From: Bacillus sp. OV166
Lineage (GTDB): Bacteria > Bacillota > Bacilli > Bacillales > Cytobacillaceae
Assembly (NCBI RefSeq): GCF_900177675.1
Contig: NZ_FXWM01000001.1
Coordinates: 2,241,001-2,305,000, forward strand
Direction: 5' to 3'
Length of the DNA: 64,000 bases
Below are positions 45,634 to 55,776 of the stretch, in pieces. Under the pieces are notes generated by a model that worked only from the letters and a program-made list of their open reading frames with translations, had not been told where the DNA came from and ran no database searches. Both the position numbers and the translations under genes were made by a program. Each line of letters starts with the position of its first letter. The stretch's first letter is position 1.

Positions 45634-46956
45634 ATGCCACTTATAGCATTGGCTTTAGGGATCGTTATATTATTTATTTTAATTATAGTTTTTAAGCTTA
45701 ATGCTTTTTTATCTCTAATGATATCAGCTATATCCGTAGGCCTTATCCTAGGTATGGAACCATTAGCAATTGTCAAATCCATTGAAACTGGACTTGGAGG
45801 TACTCTAGGACATTTAGCCATCATTATTGGGTTGGGTGCCATTTTTGGAAAAATCATAACTGAAGGTGGTGGAGCGAATAGAATTGCAACCACTCTAATT
45901 AAGGTATTTGGCGAAAAAAGAGTAGATTGGGCCATTTGCATAGCATCATTCCTTATGGGGGTCATATTATTCTATGAAGTTAGTTACATTCTAATAATTC
46001 CAATCGTATATACAGTTGCAATTGAAGCAAAGGTGAAGCTGTTGAAAGTGGGTATCCCGTTTCTAGCAGCAATATCCATAACACACGTCTTTTTACCTCC
46101 GCATCCAGGACCAACTGCTATTGCAGGTGCTTTAGGGGCAAATTTAGGCGTTGTTCTGGGGTATGGCTTGATTCTAGCAATTCCAGCAGCATTTATTTTT
46201 GGACTGCTATTTACTAAGTTATATAAAAATTGGGATATAGAGATTCCAATGCATTTAGTATCAAAAAAAGATTTCAACATGGATGAAGTCCCATCCTTTG
46301 CAACTTCCCTTTTAACCACTTTGTCACCAGTTATTTTGATTTTGATAGGGGTAATTGCAGAATTTTCATTACCTAAAACTTCTATAATTAATAAAATTTT
46401 AACCTTTATTGGTAATGCTGATATGGCTTTGATTATATCGCTTTTTATCGCAGTATACGTCTTTGGTTTACATAAAAAAAGAAAGACGATGCCTCAATTG
46501 ATGAAAATTGTAGAAGGAGCACTGATCTCCATGGGAGGAATCATTTTCATTCTCGGCGGAGGTGGTGCATTTAAACAAGTAATTCTTGATAGCGGAATGG
46601 CAGAATATATTGCTGATTTTACAAGTGGATGGAATATCTCACCATTTATATTAGCATGGATTATTGCCCTTATCATACGGATCGCCGTGGGGTCTGCAAC
46701 AGTTACAGTTTTAACCACCGCAGGAATTATGTTGCCAATTGTAACAGCTACTGGTGTTAGTCCTGAATTGATGGTACTAGCAATTGGAAGTGCTTCCATA
46801 GCTTGGGCTCCACCAAGTGATGTATCTTTCTGGATGACTAAAGAATATCTTAACTTGACCATTGGACAAACAGTTAAAACTGTGTGTTTCATGTATACCC
46901 TTGTTGCTATTTATGGAATACTTGGAGTATTAGCATTGAACATGATATTTGGGTGA
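45634..46956 (+). CDS. GntP-family carboxylate/gluconate permease
   Basis: The protein has about 12-14 hydrophobic segments and GntP signatures (LGGTLGHLAIIIGLGAIFGK, GVILFYEVSYILIIPI, HVFLPPHPGPTAIAGALGAN, VGSATVTVLTTAGIMLPI). It imports sugar acids or hydroxy acids with protons and should bring in the substrate of this cluster. I favour the ATG at 45634, 10 bases after GGAG, whose product starts MPLIALALGIVIL like other members; an in-frame GTG at 45586 would add 16 residues but lacks a good RBS. Confidence 0.87.
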   Translation: MPLIALALGIVILFILIIVFKLNAFLSLMISAISVGLILGMEPLAIVKSIETGLGGTLGHLAIIIGLGAIFGKIITEGGGANRIATTLIKVFGEKRVDWAICIASFLMGVILFYEVSYILIIPIVYTVAIEAKVKLLKVGIPFLAAISITHVFLPPHPGPTAIAGALGANLGVVLGYGLILAIPAAFIFGLLFTKLYKNWDIEIPMHLVSKKDFNMDEVPSFATSLLTTLSPVILILIGVIAEFSLPKTSIINKILTFIGNADMALIISLFIAVYVFGLHKKRKTMPQLMKIVEGALISMGGIIFILGGGGAFKQVILDSGMAEYIADFTSGWNISPFILAWIIALIIRIAVGSATVTVLTTAGIMLPIVTATGVSPELMVLAIGSASIAWAPPSDVSFWMTKEYLNLTIGQTVKTVCFMYTLVAIYGILGVLALNMIFG

Positions 46957-47083
46957 TTTTTTGAAGTTTAGTAACTATTAGAAGTTAAGTTATATCCCGG
47001 CAAAATGAAGTCAATTATAATAAAATAGTATTTTGCAGGGGATAAAAAATATATTAATTGTTGATGTTTTTTTACCTTGACTT

Positions 47084-47127
47084 AACCCCCTAAACACAAT
47101 GGAAAATTCATTGTGTTTAGGGGGTTT
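47084..47127 (+). terminator. Strong terminator of the keto-acid cluster
   Basis: CCCCCTAAACACAATG pairs perfectly with CATTGTGTTTAGGGGG, followed by TTTTTT. Confidence 0.93.
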
Positions 47128-47397
47128 TTTAATGACATTCGAAGGTATACATATTACTAAAAAATAGGAAAAGGCAATGTTTTTGAATTTTATTAAAAGA
47201 GATTAGTTTGTGAAATAGATTTAGATTGTGAAGAAAAACACTTAAACTAAAGGTACAGTTTAGATTAAGTTGAAAATCATAATCAGCACTAATATGGTGA
47301 TTCTTCCAACTAGTTTCAGAAAACGATTTATTATAAACCAATATTTATATATATACTTAAACCACTATGAGGTAAAAACAATAAGGAGGAAACTAAC

Positions 47398-47979
47398 ATG
47401 ACAAAAAGTAATGAAGTCAGCAATAAAAAGGAGTATGCATCTGAACAACCTGAAGAATTACTCAGAGCATTGAAAGCCCGTTTTGAGAAAAACATGAACC
47501 GCCATAAAGGTCTTGAATGGGCTAAAGTCCAAGAAAAGCTGGAAGCTAATACTGAAAAACGGTGGTCGCTCAATGAAATGGAAAGAACTGGCGGTGAACC
47601 GGATGTTGTTGGCTATGATAAAAAGAAGGACGAATACATTTTTTATGATTGTTCAGCGGAAAGTCCTAAAGGTCACAGAAGTGTTTGTTTCGACCGTGAA
47701 GCGCTGGAGTCAAGGAAAAATCATAAACCAGAAAATAACGCTATTGATATGGCAACTGCCATGGACATTGAACTATTAACGGAAGAACAATATCGAGCGT
47801 TGCAAAAACTTGAAAATTTCGATATGAAAACGTCTAGCTGGGTGCAAACACCCTCTGATATTAGAGAACTCGGCGGTGCCCTTTTTTGCGATCGTCGCTT
47901 CGGGCACGTCTTCGTGTATCACAACGGTGCGGACTCTTACTATGCTGCCAGAGGGTTCCGTGGCTCGCTAAGGGTCTAA
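47398..47979 (+). CDS. DUF4256 family protein
   Basis: The 193-residue product carries the family's conserved order: LLRALKARFEKNMNRHKGLE, RWSLNEMERTGGEPDVV, YIFYDCSAESPKGHRSVCFD and LGGALFCDRRFGHVFVYHNG. Members occur in many bacteria as stand-alone soluble proteins of unknown function. RBS AAGGAGGAAAC. No operon partners. Confidence 0.85.
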   Translation: MTKSNEVSNKKEYASEQPEELLRALKARFEKNMNRHKGLEWAKVQEKLEANTEKRWSLNEMERTGGEPDVVGYDKKKDEYIFYDCSAESPKGHRSVCFDREALESRKNHKPENNAIDMATAMDIELLTEEQYRALQKLENFDMKTSSWVQTPSDIRELGGALFCDRRFGHVFVYHNGADSYYAARGFRGSLRV

Positions 47980-48095
47980 ATTTTCACAGACAGCTAAATT
48001 TAAGTTTGGAACGGAACACCTGGGGAAGGCTTTGATTCCATTCTTCAACTATCGGAGGCATTAATATAATAAGGAATAAAATTAAAAGGGCCTAA

Positions 48096-48141
48096 AATAT
48101 GCAAGTTTTTATGCACTACTTGCGTATTTTGGCTTTTTTAC
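48096..48141 (+). terminator. Terminator
   Basis: GCCTAAAATATGCAAGT pairs with ACTTGCGTATTTTGGC (one mismatch), followed by TTTTTT. Confidence 0.82.
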
Positions 48142-48234
48142 ATTGTAAAAGATACTGTTTAACAGTATTTTTTTAATTGCCATATACACCTAATGCAAAT
48201 TCCGGTTGATTTTACATATAAAAGGCACGCTCAC

Positions 48235-48432
48235 AAAGAGTCATACTGGAATTTCACCATACCAATTCTTTCTTAACTGTAAGATAGAACGTGCAAAGCA
48301 GATAATAGAAAAAAATGGAGATATATATGCAGCAGTAACTGAATTTGGTTTTGTGGATTTACCCCATTTGAACAAACACTTTAAAAGCGTATATGGAGCA
48401 ACAGCATTTGAATATATGTCACATATAAATTT
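48235..48432 (+). pseudogene. AraC-family regulator C-terminal fragment, second copy
   Basis: The frame (HTGISPYQFFLNCKIERAKQ, IYAAVTEFGFVDLPHLNKHF, KSVYGATAFEYMSHINL) is the second HTH of the same AraC lineage as 37588, retaining more upstream sequence. The ligand domain and first HTH helices are missing. Confidence 0.8.
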
Positions 48433-48449
48433 AGGAGGAGTTTTGAATT

Positions 48450-48772
48450 TTGGGGGAAAAGCTAATGAATTGGCAGTCGGCCTCTTTCATACCGATTCGA
48501 AATGACCAGCCAAATGTTCAACGATCAAGCCGGACTTATAAGCCATTATTAGACGAACATCAGTCGGAAGAGTTCGACCTGCGTAAAGCATACGCAACAG
48601 AATACAATCATGCGGTAAATCTTACCGTTTGGGATGAAGATATACTCACGACATTACAGGCCGTGTTCATTACGTCGATCCGCTAACGTATGAGCTGAGG
48701 ATAGAGGTTAATTCTGGAGAATTTAAGCGGGTAACATTCGATAGTGTTGTCGGAGTCAAGGTTTTGCACTAA
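48450..48772 (+). pseudogene. YolD-like protein, frameshifted
   Basis: A TTG start follows AGGAGGAG. The first frame reads MNWQSASFIPIRND, LLDEHQSEEFDLRKAYATEY and NHAVNLTVWDEDILTTLQ. Losing one base near 48659 moves the rest (RVHYVDPLTYELRIEVNSG, EFKRVTFDSVVGVKVL) to another frame. YolD-family proteins accompany SOS-induced Y-family polymerases. The polymerase gene is absent here. Confidence 0.82.
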
Positions 48773-48864
48773 GTGGACATCATGCATTGAGTCAGCCTTG
48801 TATGGGTTGGCATTTTTTATTCAACAAAGGGCTGGTTAGTGGAACAAGAACAACAAAAACCATC

Positions 48865-49529
48865 CTATATTGAATGGTTTTTATCTTTATCATAATTTGG
48901 TGATGTACTTGAGTGTGTTAATATGCGGTCTAATACTTTTTCAGTAAATGGCATAAAGTAATTAAGTATTAGCCCCCCTAAACAAACGGTTAATAAAGTC
49001 CCAACGCCAATTGGTCCATTTAAAAACATTGCCATCATTAAGAATACGAGGTAAATGAACGTTTTCAAAAAAATATATTTGTTCTAGTTAATTCTTGTAT
49101 GATTAAGGTTAATCGGTCAACTGGAATCGGTGCAAAATTTGTGTTTAAATATGTTGCGGTTCCTAATCCTATAACAACTAAGCCGATTCCAAAACAAACA
49201 ACTTTGCTGTACCATAGTTCAGGTGATATCAAATTGTGCAATAAAAAAAGCCACATATCAATACCAATACCCGTTATAAAAGCTGTTAACAACCCCAAAA
49301 CTTCTGGTCTTTGTCTTTTTAAAAATGAATTACAACCTATCAATAGTAAAGCTATTATTATTTCCCAACTTCCCACAGAAAGCCCCACATTTCTGGACAG
49401 TCCTACCAAAAGTGCATCAAAAGGTGAAGTTCCAAGATCTGATTGTATAGTGAAAGAAATACCAAGAGTTAATATTAAAATTCCTAATACATAAAAAACA
49501 TATTTCACTTTACTCGACCTCTTTATCAT
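48865..49529 (-). pseudogene. YczE-like membrane protein with a single frameshift
   Basis: The first part (49529 to 49065) encodes several membrane helices with YczE features (LGISFTIQSDLGTSPFDALL, GLSVGSWEIIIALLLIG). It ends at RTNIFF, where an A7 run on the plus strand causes a shift; the other frame continues with KTFIYLVFLMMAMFLNGPIG and VGTLLTVCLGGLILNYFMPF. Restoring one base gives a full-length protein of about 215 residues. YczE-type proteins are multi-span and influence secondary-metabolite production in B. subtilis. A sequencing error in the homopolymer is also possible. Confidence 0.82.
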
Positions 49530-49969
49530 TATTTACTAGACAATTCTTTGAGCATTAGAATATGTGGGATACTATCTTCCATAAAGATACTAGATGAAGT
49601 ACGATAACCAAGTTTTTTATAAAAACCTTCCGCCTGTGTTTGTCCATGTAATTTAACCTGCGAGGCTCCCCGTTCTTCCGCGATTTCTTCTAACGCTTTA
49701 ATAATGATTTTTCCAAGTCCAAATTTACGATAAGGTTCGAGGATGCAGATTCTTTCCAATTTACCAACTCCATCAATAAACCTTATCCTTCCCGTTCCGA
49801 CTGGTTGTTCCTTGTAATGGACTAATATGTGTTCGCAAAGTCCACTCAGTGTATCAAATTGATCAAATTCATCCTCTAGTGGTACGCCTTGTTCTTTCAC
49901 AAATACTTCTTTCCTTATTGCAAATGCTACCCTTAAATTTTCATCAATCGTTGCTCTTTTTGCATTCAT
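49529..49969 (-). CDS. GNAT-family N-acetyltransferase (YjcF-like)
   Basis: Starting at 49969 (MNAKRATIDENLRVAFAIRK) the product of 146 aa shows the GNAT acetyl-CoA motif RKFGLGKIIIKALEEIAEER and HGQTQAEGFYKKLGY, and the REVFVKEQGVP region typical of YjcF/ElaA-type acetyltransferases. The frame reaches 50023 but AAAGGACTGATAAAA before 49969 supports the shorter start. It ends at the YczE-like start, so the two minus-strand genes are coupled. The substrate is unknown. Confidence 0.84.
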   Translation of the reverse strand: MNAKRATIDENLRVAFAIRKEVFVKEQGVPLEDEFDQFDTLSGLCEHILVHYKEQPVGTGRIRFIDGVGKLERICILEPYRKFGLGKIIIKALEEIAEERGASQVKLHGQTQAEGFYKKLGYRTSSSIFMEDSIPHILMLKELSSK

Positions 49970-50097
49970 TTTTATCAGTCCTTTTAAATTAAATTGTCTA
50001 TCGTTATTTTGTTGCAAATGCAATAAAATTAGGTTAAATTTAATTTATATCAATTTTATAGTAAATGCAACAAAAAGAATGGGTTAAGGAGTTAATT

Positions 50098-50550
50098 ATG
50101 AAGGAAATTCTTCGTGAAATTGGAATGATAGCAAGGGCATTAGATTCTATAAGTAATATAGAATTTAAAGAATATGATCTTACAAAAGGGCAGTATTTGT
50201 ACCTGGTGCGAATATGTGAAAACCCAGGAATCATTCAAGAAAAGTTAGCTGAGATGATAAAAGTAGATCGAACAACAGCAGCTCGTGCGATACAAAAACT
50301 TGAAATGAATGGCTTTATTGAAAAGAAAGAAGATCAACATAACAAAAAAATAAAAAAGCTCTTTCCAACAGAGAAAGGGAAAAATGTTTATCCTTTTATA
50401 AAAAGAGAAAATGATTATTCCAATAGCGTTGCATTAGAGGGATTTTCCGAAAGAGAAGTAGAAACCATTTTCAATCTTCTTCAAAGAGTAAGAAAAAATA
50501 TAGAAAAAGACTGGGAATTTGTAAAAAAGGGAAACAAGAGAAATTATTGA
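50098..50550 (+). CDS. MarR-family transcriptional regulator
   Basis: The 150-residue product (start 50098 after TAAGGAG) has the winged-helix core of MarR: GQYLYLVRICENPGIIQEKL, VDRTTAARAIQKLEMNGFIE and the beta-wing KKEDQHNKKIKKLFPTEKGK. It diverges from the acetyltransferase gene across about 130 bp and precedes the PaiA/PaiB genes by 25 bp, so it could control either side. Ligand unknown. Confidence 0.9.
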   Translation: MKEILREIGMIARALDSISNIEFKEYDLTKGQYLYLVRICENPGIIQEKLAEMIKVDRTTAARAIQKLEMNGFIEKKEDQHNKKIKKLFPTEKGKNVYPFIKRENDYSNSVALEGFSEREVETIFNLLQRVRKNIEKDWEFVKKGNKRNY

Positions 50551-50575
50551 TTATATAAAGGAGCGACATATTTAA

Positions 50576-51094
<519 letters not shown>

Positions 51095-51117
51095 CTTTTT
51101 ATGAAGGGCGGATTATT

Positions 51118-51741
51118 ATGTATATTCCAAAATATTTTAAGGTCACAAAGGTTGATGAAATTTGGGATTTTGTTCAAAATAACTCTTTTGGCACGATTGT
51201 CACAACAGAACAAGGGAAACCAATTGCCACTCATTTGCCTTTGGGGTTAAATAAAAAAGGTGATGATTACTATATTACTGGGCATATGGCTTATGGAAAT
51301 CCTCAGTGGAGAACATTTGAAACCTGTGAAGATGTGCTTGTTATGTTTCAGGGACCGAACGCTTACATTTCCTCTTCTTGGTATGGGCATGAAGAAGTTC
51401 CAACATGGAATTATCAAGCCGTCCATGTATATGGTAAAGCAAGCATTTTAGAGAAAGATGAATTAATAGAAGAATTAACAATAATGCTGGAAAAATATGA
51501 AGAAAATCGTAAAAATCCTGTTTTATGGGACAAACTTTCTCCTAAACTATTAGAAAATCAAATAAAAGGTATTGTTGGTTTTAAAATTAAAGTGGAAGAA
51601 ATCCAGGCTGCATATAAATTAAGTCAGAACCGAAATGAAACGGATTATATTAACATCATAGATAAATTACAAAATGAAGGAAATTCAAATTCGAAACAAA
51701 TGGCAGAACTGATGGAAAAGAGATTAAAAAATCACATATAG
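51118..51741 (+). CDS. paiB: FMN-binding negative transcriptional regulator PaiB
   Basis: The 207-residue product is typical PaiB: MYIPKYFKVTKVDEIWDFVQ, GTIVTTEQGKPIATHLPL, HMAYGNPQWRTFE, then SSSWYGHEEVPTWNYQAVHV with the flavin-binding residues. PaiB represses sporulation and protease genes in B. subtilis and carries a flavin/haem-binding split-barrel fold. The RBS is AAGGGCGG. A terminator follows. Confidence 0.9.
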   Translation: MYIPKYFKVTKVDEIWDFVQNNSFGTIVTTEQGKPIATHLPLGLNKKGDDYYITGHMAYGNPQWRTFETCEDVLVMFQGPNAYISSSWYGHEEVPTWNYQAVHVYGKASILEKDELIEELTIMLEKYEENRKNPVLWDKLSPKLLENQIKGIVGFKIKVEEIQAAYKLSQNRNETDYINIIDKLQNEGNSNSKQMAELMEKRLKNHI

Positions 51742-51782
51742 GCCCACTTTTATTCAACCCTTACCATTTCGAATCCATTAAA

Positions 51783-51816
51783 TAAAAGCCCGAAATCATA
51801 GATTTCGGGCTTTACC
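51783..51816. terminator. Terminator between paiB and the converging gene
   Basis: AAAGCCCGAAATC pairs perfectly with GATTTCGGGCTTT; T and A runs on both sides allow use by both strands. Confidence 0.9.
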
Positions 51817-51831
51817 CATCGGTAATTTGGG

Positions 51832-52428
51832 TCAGACTCTTCCTTCAAGTATTTGCTTTCGATACTGGACGGCTGTCAGTAATTTATAACCTCTAAGCTT
51901 TGGAATCATGTTATCGAGCAGCGCAACCGCCTCTTCCTTTTTCCCATCATAAACAGCTTGATCGATGTCTAACATGTTTAAAAAAAAGGTGTCTGTTATC
52001 TTCTCTTTATTTTGTTTGAATGCTTCTATGTCGCCTTCATTAATGGCGATATCCGACAAAACGTACCACTTTGTCTTATGTCCACCCATTTGTGTAAGAA
52101 GTTCTTTTGCCTTTCCGTATTGCTTCCGCTCCATCAAGAGCATCAATTCGGAGTTTCGTTTTGATTTTTTGGAACGGATTTTCCCCATCGCTTGTTCCGC
52201 TTCCGAGAGGTTCCCGTGAAGAAAATGGTAAAGGAATTGCAAATAAGGTGATTTTGATTTTTTTAAGTACGCCATCATCTTTTCGGCATCCTTACCAAAT
52301 AAAAGCGGGTTTCGAAACATGATAAAAACAAGCACGGCAACCAATACGCCATACATGATCCAGATGGGAACCTGGAAAAATCCCATCAAAAAAGCAAACA
52401 GAACGACAAGCAGCAAAAACCAAATCAT
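51832..52428 (-). CDS. Membrane-anchored protein with helical repeats, unknown family
   Basis: The 198-residue product (start 52428 after GGAGGG) has two N-terminal transmembrane segments (MIWFLLLVVLFAFLMGFF; WIMYGVLVAVLVFIMF) and a soluble part with helix pairs resembling TPR-like repeats (YLKKSKSPYLQFLYHFLHGN; SEAEQAMGKIRSKKSKRNSE; KQYGKAKELLTQM). I do not recognise the family. Its intact state and RBS indicate a real gene, converging with paiAB. Confidence 0.7.
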   Translation of the reverse strand: MIWFLLLVVLFAFLMGFFQVPIWIMYGVLVAVLVFIMFRNPLLFGKDAEKMMAYLKKSKSPYLQFLYHFLHGNLSEAEQAMGKIRSKKSKRNSELMLLMERKQYGKAKELLTQMGGHKTKWYVLSDIAINEGDIEAFKQNKEKITDTFFLNMLDIDQAVYDGKKEEAVALLDNMIPKLRGYKLLTAVQYRKQILEGRV

Positions 52429-52910
52429 AGAACCCTCCGTTAACAAGTTATTTTCCTATTTTACCACACTATAATTCGTGGATTAATCAAATAAAGATAT
52501 CCCCCATCCCTTTTGTTTTTATTAAAAAAATTTACCTAAAGGTATTTAAAATAATAAATTATTCCTATAATGAGGTGTTCGAAAAACTCCGTTTTACAGA
52601 TGAATTTTTTGACAATTAAGAAGGGAGTTTGTTTTTTTTACTTTGCTAATGAAGGGAATTCAATGATACATGAAGTTGGGGTAAATAAGATGGAGGAACT
52701 TATAAATGTTAAATTATTTTTATAGTTGTTTGTAAACATCACCACGCCTACATTTAAGGTACGGTTACTATGAGAGATACCGCCTTGATAATTCAAAATA
52801 TTGACAAAATTAAGAACGATTTTGTCGTATTAATCATCATATAATGAACGTAAAGAAGGGAGGGCAAAGATTCAAATAATTCATCAGAACTATGAAAGAA
52901 GGTGATGGAA
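52429..52910. other. Gene-free AT-rich stretch
   Basis: Promoter of the membrane-protein gene on the minus strand presumably lies near 52450-52500. No other gene is visible. TTGACAAAATTAAG near 52800 could be part of a promoter for the small gene at 52911. Confidence 0.4.
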
Positions 52911-53105
52911 ATGTCACTCGCTCACTTTGATGATATTTATCAAATCTGTTGTGGAATGGAAGAGGAAGAAACATTAAGAAAGGAAAAGCTTGCGAATGAA
53001 CGGTTAAAACTCATGAAAGATCTTATTCTGGATGACTTTCGATGGTGGGAAGAGGCAATTAGAGAGAGTTTAAACGAAGAAGAAAGAGAGGTATTTTATG
53101 TCTAA
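52911..53105 (+). CDS. Small acidic helical protein, 64 aa
   Basis: The ATG at 52911 follows AAGGTGATGG. The product (MSLAHFDDIYQICCGMEEEE; LKLMKDLILDDFRWWEEAIR) is rich in Glu and predicted helical, with a CC pair. A good terminator follows, supporting a real transcription unit. No family recognised. Confidence 0.6.
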   Translation: MSLAHFDDIYQICCGMEEEETLRKEKLANERLKLMKDLILDDFRWWEEAIRESLNEEEREVFYV

Positions 53106-53119
53106 AAAGAATACTAGGT

Positions 53120-53170
53120 GATCATCCCCCGTTTGTTCAGAATCAAGGAATGATGGGGGATTATTTTTTT
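53120..53170 (+). terminator. Terminator after the 64-aa gene
   Basis: ATCATCCCCC pairs with GGGGGAT(T) near 53153-53161, followed by ATTTTTTT. Confidence 0.75.
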
Positions 53171-53477
53171 GTTGCTGAACCCAGTATGCTGAACGGACCG
53201 GGATGGCAATCCTCTATAATGAACAGACAATAAATGCTAATAACAAATGCAGTAAATGACATTAGACTTCATGTACAACTCGCATGAAAATAATTTCCTC
53301 AAGAATTGAAGAAATTAAAATACTTAATTTTAAGACCTTTGTTTTTGATAATCTAGATTTGAGCCACTTTTAAACGTTTTGATCACATAAAAAATGAGCC
53401 ACATGATTCCCAATTCTATTAACCCCTCTTATGATAGGAAGTGACCAAACTTACTTCATTGAGAGAGGAAGAAAAGG

Positions 53478-55007
53478 ATGATCGAAATGGCTCAATTTCA
53501 TAATATCAAATTCTTAAAAGAGGTTGAAGGATTATCGCAAAGGCAAATTGCGACAAAGCTTGGAATTTCCCGTAACACCGTGAGTAAATACCTAAAAAAT
53601 AATACAGCACCAACAATAGTTTTACGAAAATACGTGTATGGAACAAAGGAATATTCTCCAGAAACAAAACGGGTAATTCCAATCATTGATCAATGGTTAG
53701 AAGATGACCTAAAGAGCTGGAAAAAGCAAAAGCATACCGCTATCAAAATTTTCAAGAGATTACAAGATGAATATGATTTTAAAGGCTCTGCCTCAAACAT
53801 TCGCAAAATCGTAGCCAAACGCAGGCAACAAATTCAGGAAGTATTTATACCGCTTGATTTTCAACTCGGCCACCAATTCCAATTCGACTGGGGAGAGGCG
53901 GATATTATTCTACAGGGTCGAACACAACGGGTTTATCTCTTCTGCGTCCAACTTTCCGCAAGTCGTATGCGGTTTGTGAGAGCATATCTTCATGCAAAAC
54001 AGGAAGCATTCCTGGATGGCTTCGTTCATGCGTTTGAGTTCTTAGGAGGAGTTCCGACAGAAGGTCTACTTGATAATCTAAAAACAGCTGTAATAAAAAT
54101 CCTTCAAGGCAGAGATCGGCTAGAACAAGAGGCTTTTATTGGTCTCCAGGCTCATTATGTATTTAAAGCTGAATTCTGTAATCCTGCAAGTGGAAACGAA
54201 AAAGGTCGTATCGAAGGCACTGTTGGATATGTAAGAAGGAATGCTTTGGTGCCTCTACCTGAGGTTCAATCTATTAATGAACTGAACGAGTATCTCCAAG
54301 ATTGGTGTTTAAAGGAAGCTGGAAGGACTCACGTCCCTAATAAATCAGAGACTGTCCTAGAAATGTGGGAGAAAGAAAAAGAGAGTCTCCATCCTCTTCC
54401 TACTAATCGTTTTGAAGCTTGTAAACTTCTATCGTGCAAAGTAAATAAAACTTCCCTTATTACAGTGGAAACTAATCGTTATTCTGTACCCTGTAGCTAT
54501 GCTGGTCAAGCTGTATGGGCAAAAATTTTTGTCGATCGAGTAATCGTAGTGGCTCAAAACCGTGTGATCGCAGAACACCCTCGTTCCTATGAACGCAATC
54601 AGGTGATTACGGTTCTTGATCATTATCTGGAAGTCTTGCTTAAAAAACCCCGGGCAATCCGGGACGCTCACGCATTCCAAACCACTGAAATCCCTGATGT
54701 ATTTAAGCGATTCCATTTGAAAATGCGTGAGCAGGAAGGATCTGAAGGTGATAGGAAGTTCATTCGACTTCTCCTCCTCCATCGTGACATTGGTATGGAA
54801 AATTTAACAAAAGCCTTATTGGAAGCAGAGAAAACGCAAGATTTCCGATATGAGAAAGTCCATGAAATTATACAAAGGCTTACAAACCAAAACATACCAA
54901 TCAGTACTCTTCCAACTGATAAAACACCAGTCAATCTTTTAGATTACAAAGTGAATAAATCCAGTATTGAACAGTACGGTCAATTAACAGGAGGCACTAG
55001 GAAATGA
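53478..55007 (+). CDS. istA: IS21-family transposase IstA
   Basis: The 509-residue transposase has an N-terminal HTH (GLSQRQIATKLGISRNTVSK), the integrase core with D in FQFDWGEADI, D in EGLLDNLKTAV and E in GNEKGRIEGTVGYVRR, and a C-terminal beta-barrel domain. It cuts and joins the element ends. It overlaps istB by ATGA. The first 35 codons are also found in the deleted copy at 866-1218. The 135-bp leader contains a pair of AGCCAC/TGATCAC motifs that may be transposase-binding repeats. Confidence 0.95.
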   Translation: MIEMAQFHNIKFLKEVEGLSQRQIATKLGISRNTVSKYLKNNTAPTIVLRKYVYGTKEYSPETKRVIPIIDQWLEDDLKSWKKQKHTAIKIFKRLQDEYDFKGSASNIRKIVAKRRQQIQEVFIPLDFQLGHQFQFDWGEADIILQGRTQRVYLFCVQLSASRMRFVRAYLHAKQEAFLDGFVHAFEFLGGVPTEGLLDNLKTAVIKILQGRDRLEQEAFIGLQAHYVFKAEFCNPASGNEKGRIEGTVGYVRRNALVPLPEVQSINELNEYLQDWCLKEAGRTHVPNKSETVLEMWEKEKESLHPLPTNRFEACKLLSCKVNKTSLITVETNRYSVPCSYAGQAVWAKIFVDRVIVVAQNRVIAEHPRSYERNQVITVLDHYLEVLLKKPRAIRDAHAFQTTEIPDVFKRFHLKMREQEGSEGDRKFIRLLLLHRDIGMENLTKALLEAEKTQDFRYEKVHEIIQRLTNQNIPISTLPTDKTPVNLLDYKVNKSSIEQYGQLTGGTRK

Positions 55008-55762
55008 CAACTGAACTACTTTTAGATCACCTTACTAAACAACTACGAATTCCGACTATTTCCGCACAATACCGTTCTCTCGCAAGAGAGGCTGAGAATC
55101 GTAACTTGAGTTATGAGGAATTTCTTTTGGCCTTATTAGAAGCAGAATCAGAGTCTAGAGAAGAAAATCAAAGACAAAGAAGGCTTAAACAAGCTGCTTT
55201 TCCTGTCAAAAAAACACTAGATAGCTATGATTTTAGTTTAATGCCAAGTCTGAACCGAAATCGTTTTCTGACTCTATCAAAGGGAGATTTTGTGGAGAAG
55301 AAGGAAAACATAATATTCTTAGGAAACAGCGGGACTGGAAAGTCGCATTTGGCTACGGGGATCGGAATTGAAATGATTAAAAATGCATATAAGGTTAAGT
55401 TTATCTCGGCTGCAGAACTAGTAGAAGAACTCCTTTTGGCTAATGAAGAACACAAGCTAGGTGCATTGGAAAAGAGATGGCTCAAATTTGATTTGATCAT
55501 TATTGATGAGCTGGGCTACGTGCCGTTCACGAAAATTGGGTCAGAGCTCTTGTTCCAATTCTTTGCCGGTCGCTACGAACGAGCTAGCGTGATGATTACT
55601 ACGAATCTGGAATTTACGGAATGGACCTCCATTTTTGGAGATGAAAAAATGACCGCAGCTCTACTAGACCGACTAACCCATAAAGCTCATATCCTCCTTC
55701 TTAATGGAGAATCGTATCGATTTAGACAAAGTATGAATCAAAGGGATGAGAGCGACCAATAG
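55004..55762 (+). CDS. istB: IS21-family helper ATPase IstB
   Basis: The 252-residue AAA+ protein contains Walker A GNSGTGKSHLATGIG, Walker B DLIIIDELGYVPF and a sensor in TTNLEFTEW. It chooses the target and activates IstA. It starts inside the istA end (ATGA). The last third is also found in the deleted copy near 866-950. Confidence 0.95.
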   Translation: MTTELLLDHLTKQLRIPTISAQYRSLAREAENRNLSYEEFLLALLEAESESREENQRQRRLKQAAFPVKKTLDSYDFSLMPSLNRNRFLTLSKGDFVEKKENIIFLGNSGTGKSHLATGIGIEMIKNAYKVKFISAAELVEELLLANEEHKLGALEKRWLKFDLIIIDELGYVPFTKIGSELLFQFFAGRYERASVMITTNLEFTEWTSIFGDEKMTAALLDRLTHKAHILLLNGESYRFRQSMNQRDESDQ

Positions 55763-55776
55763 GCCGGGCGCGCGAG

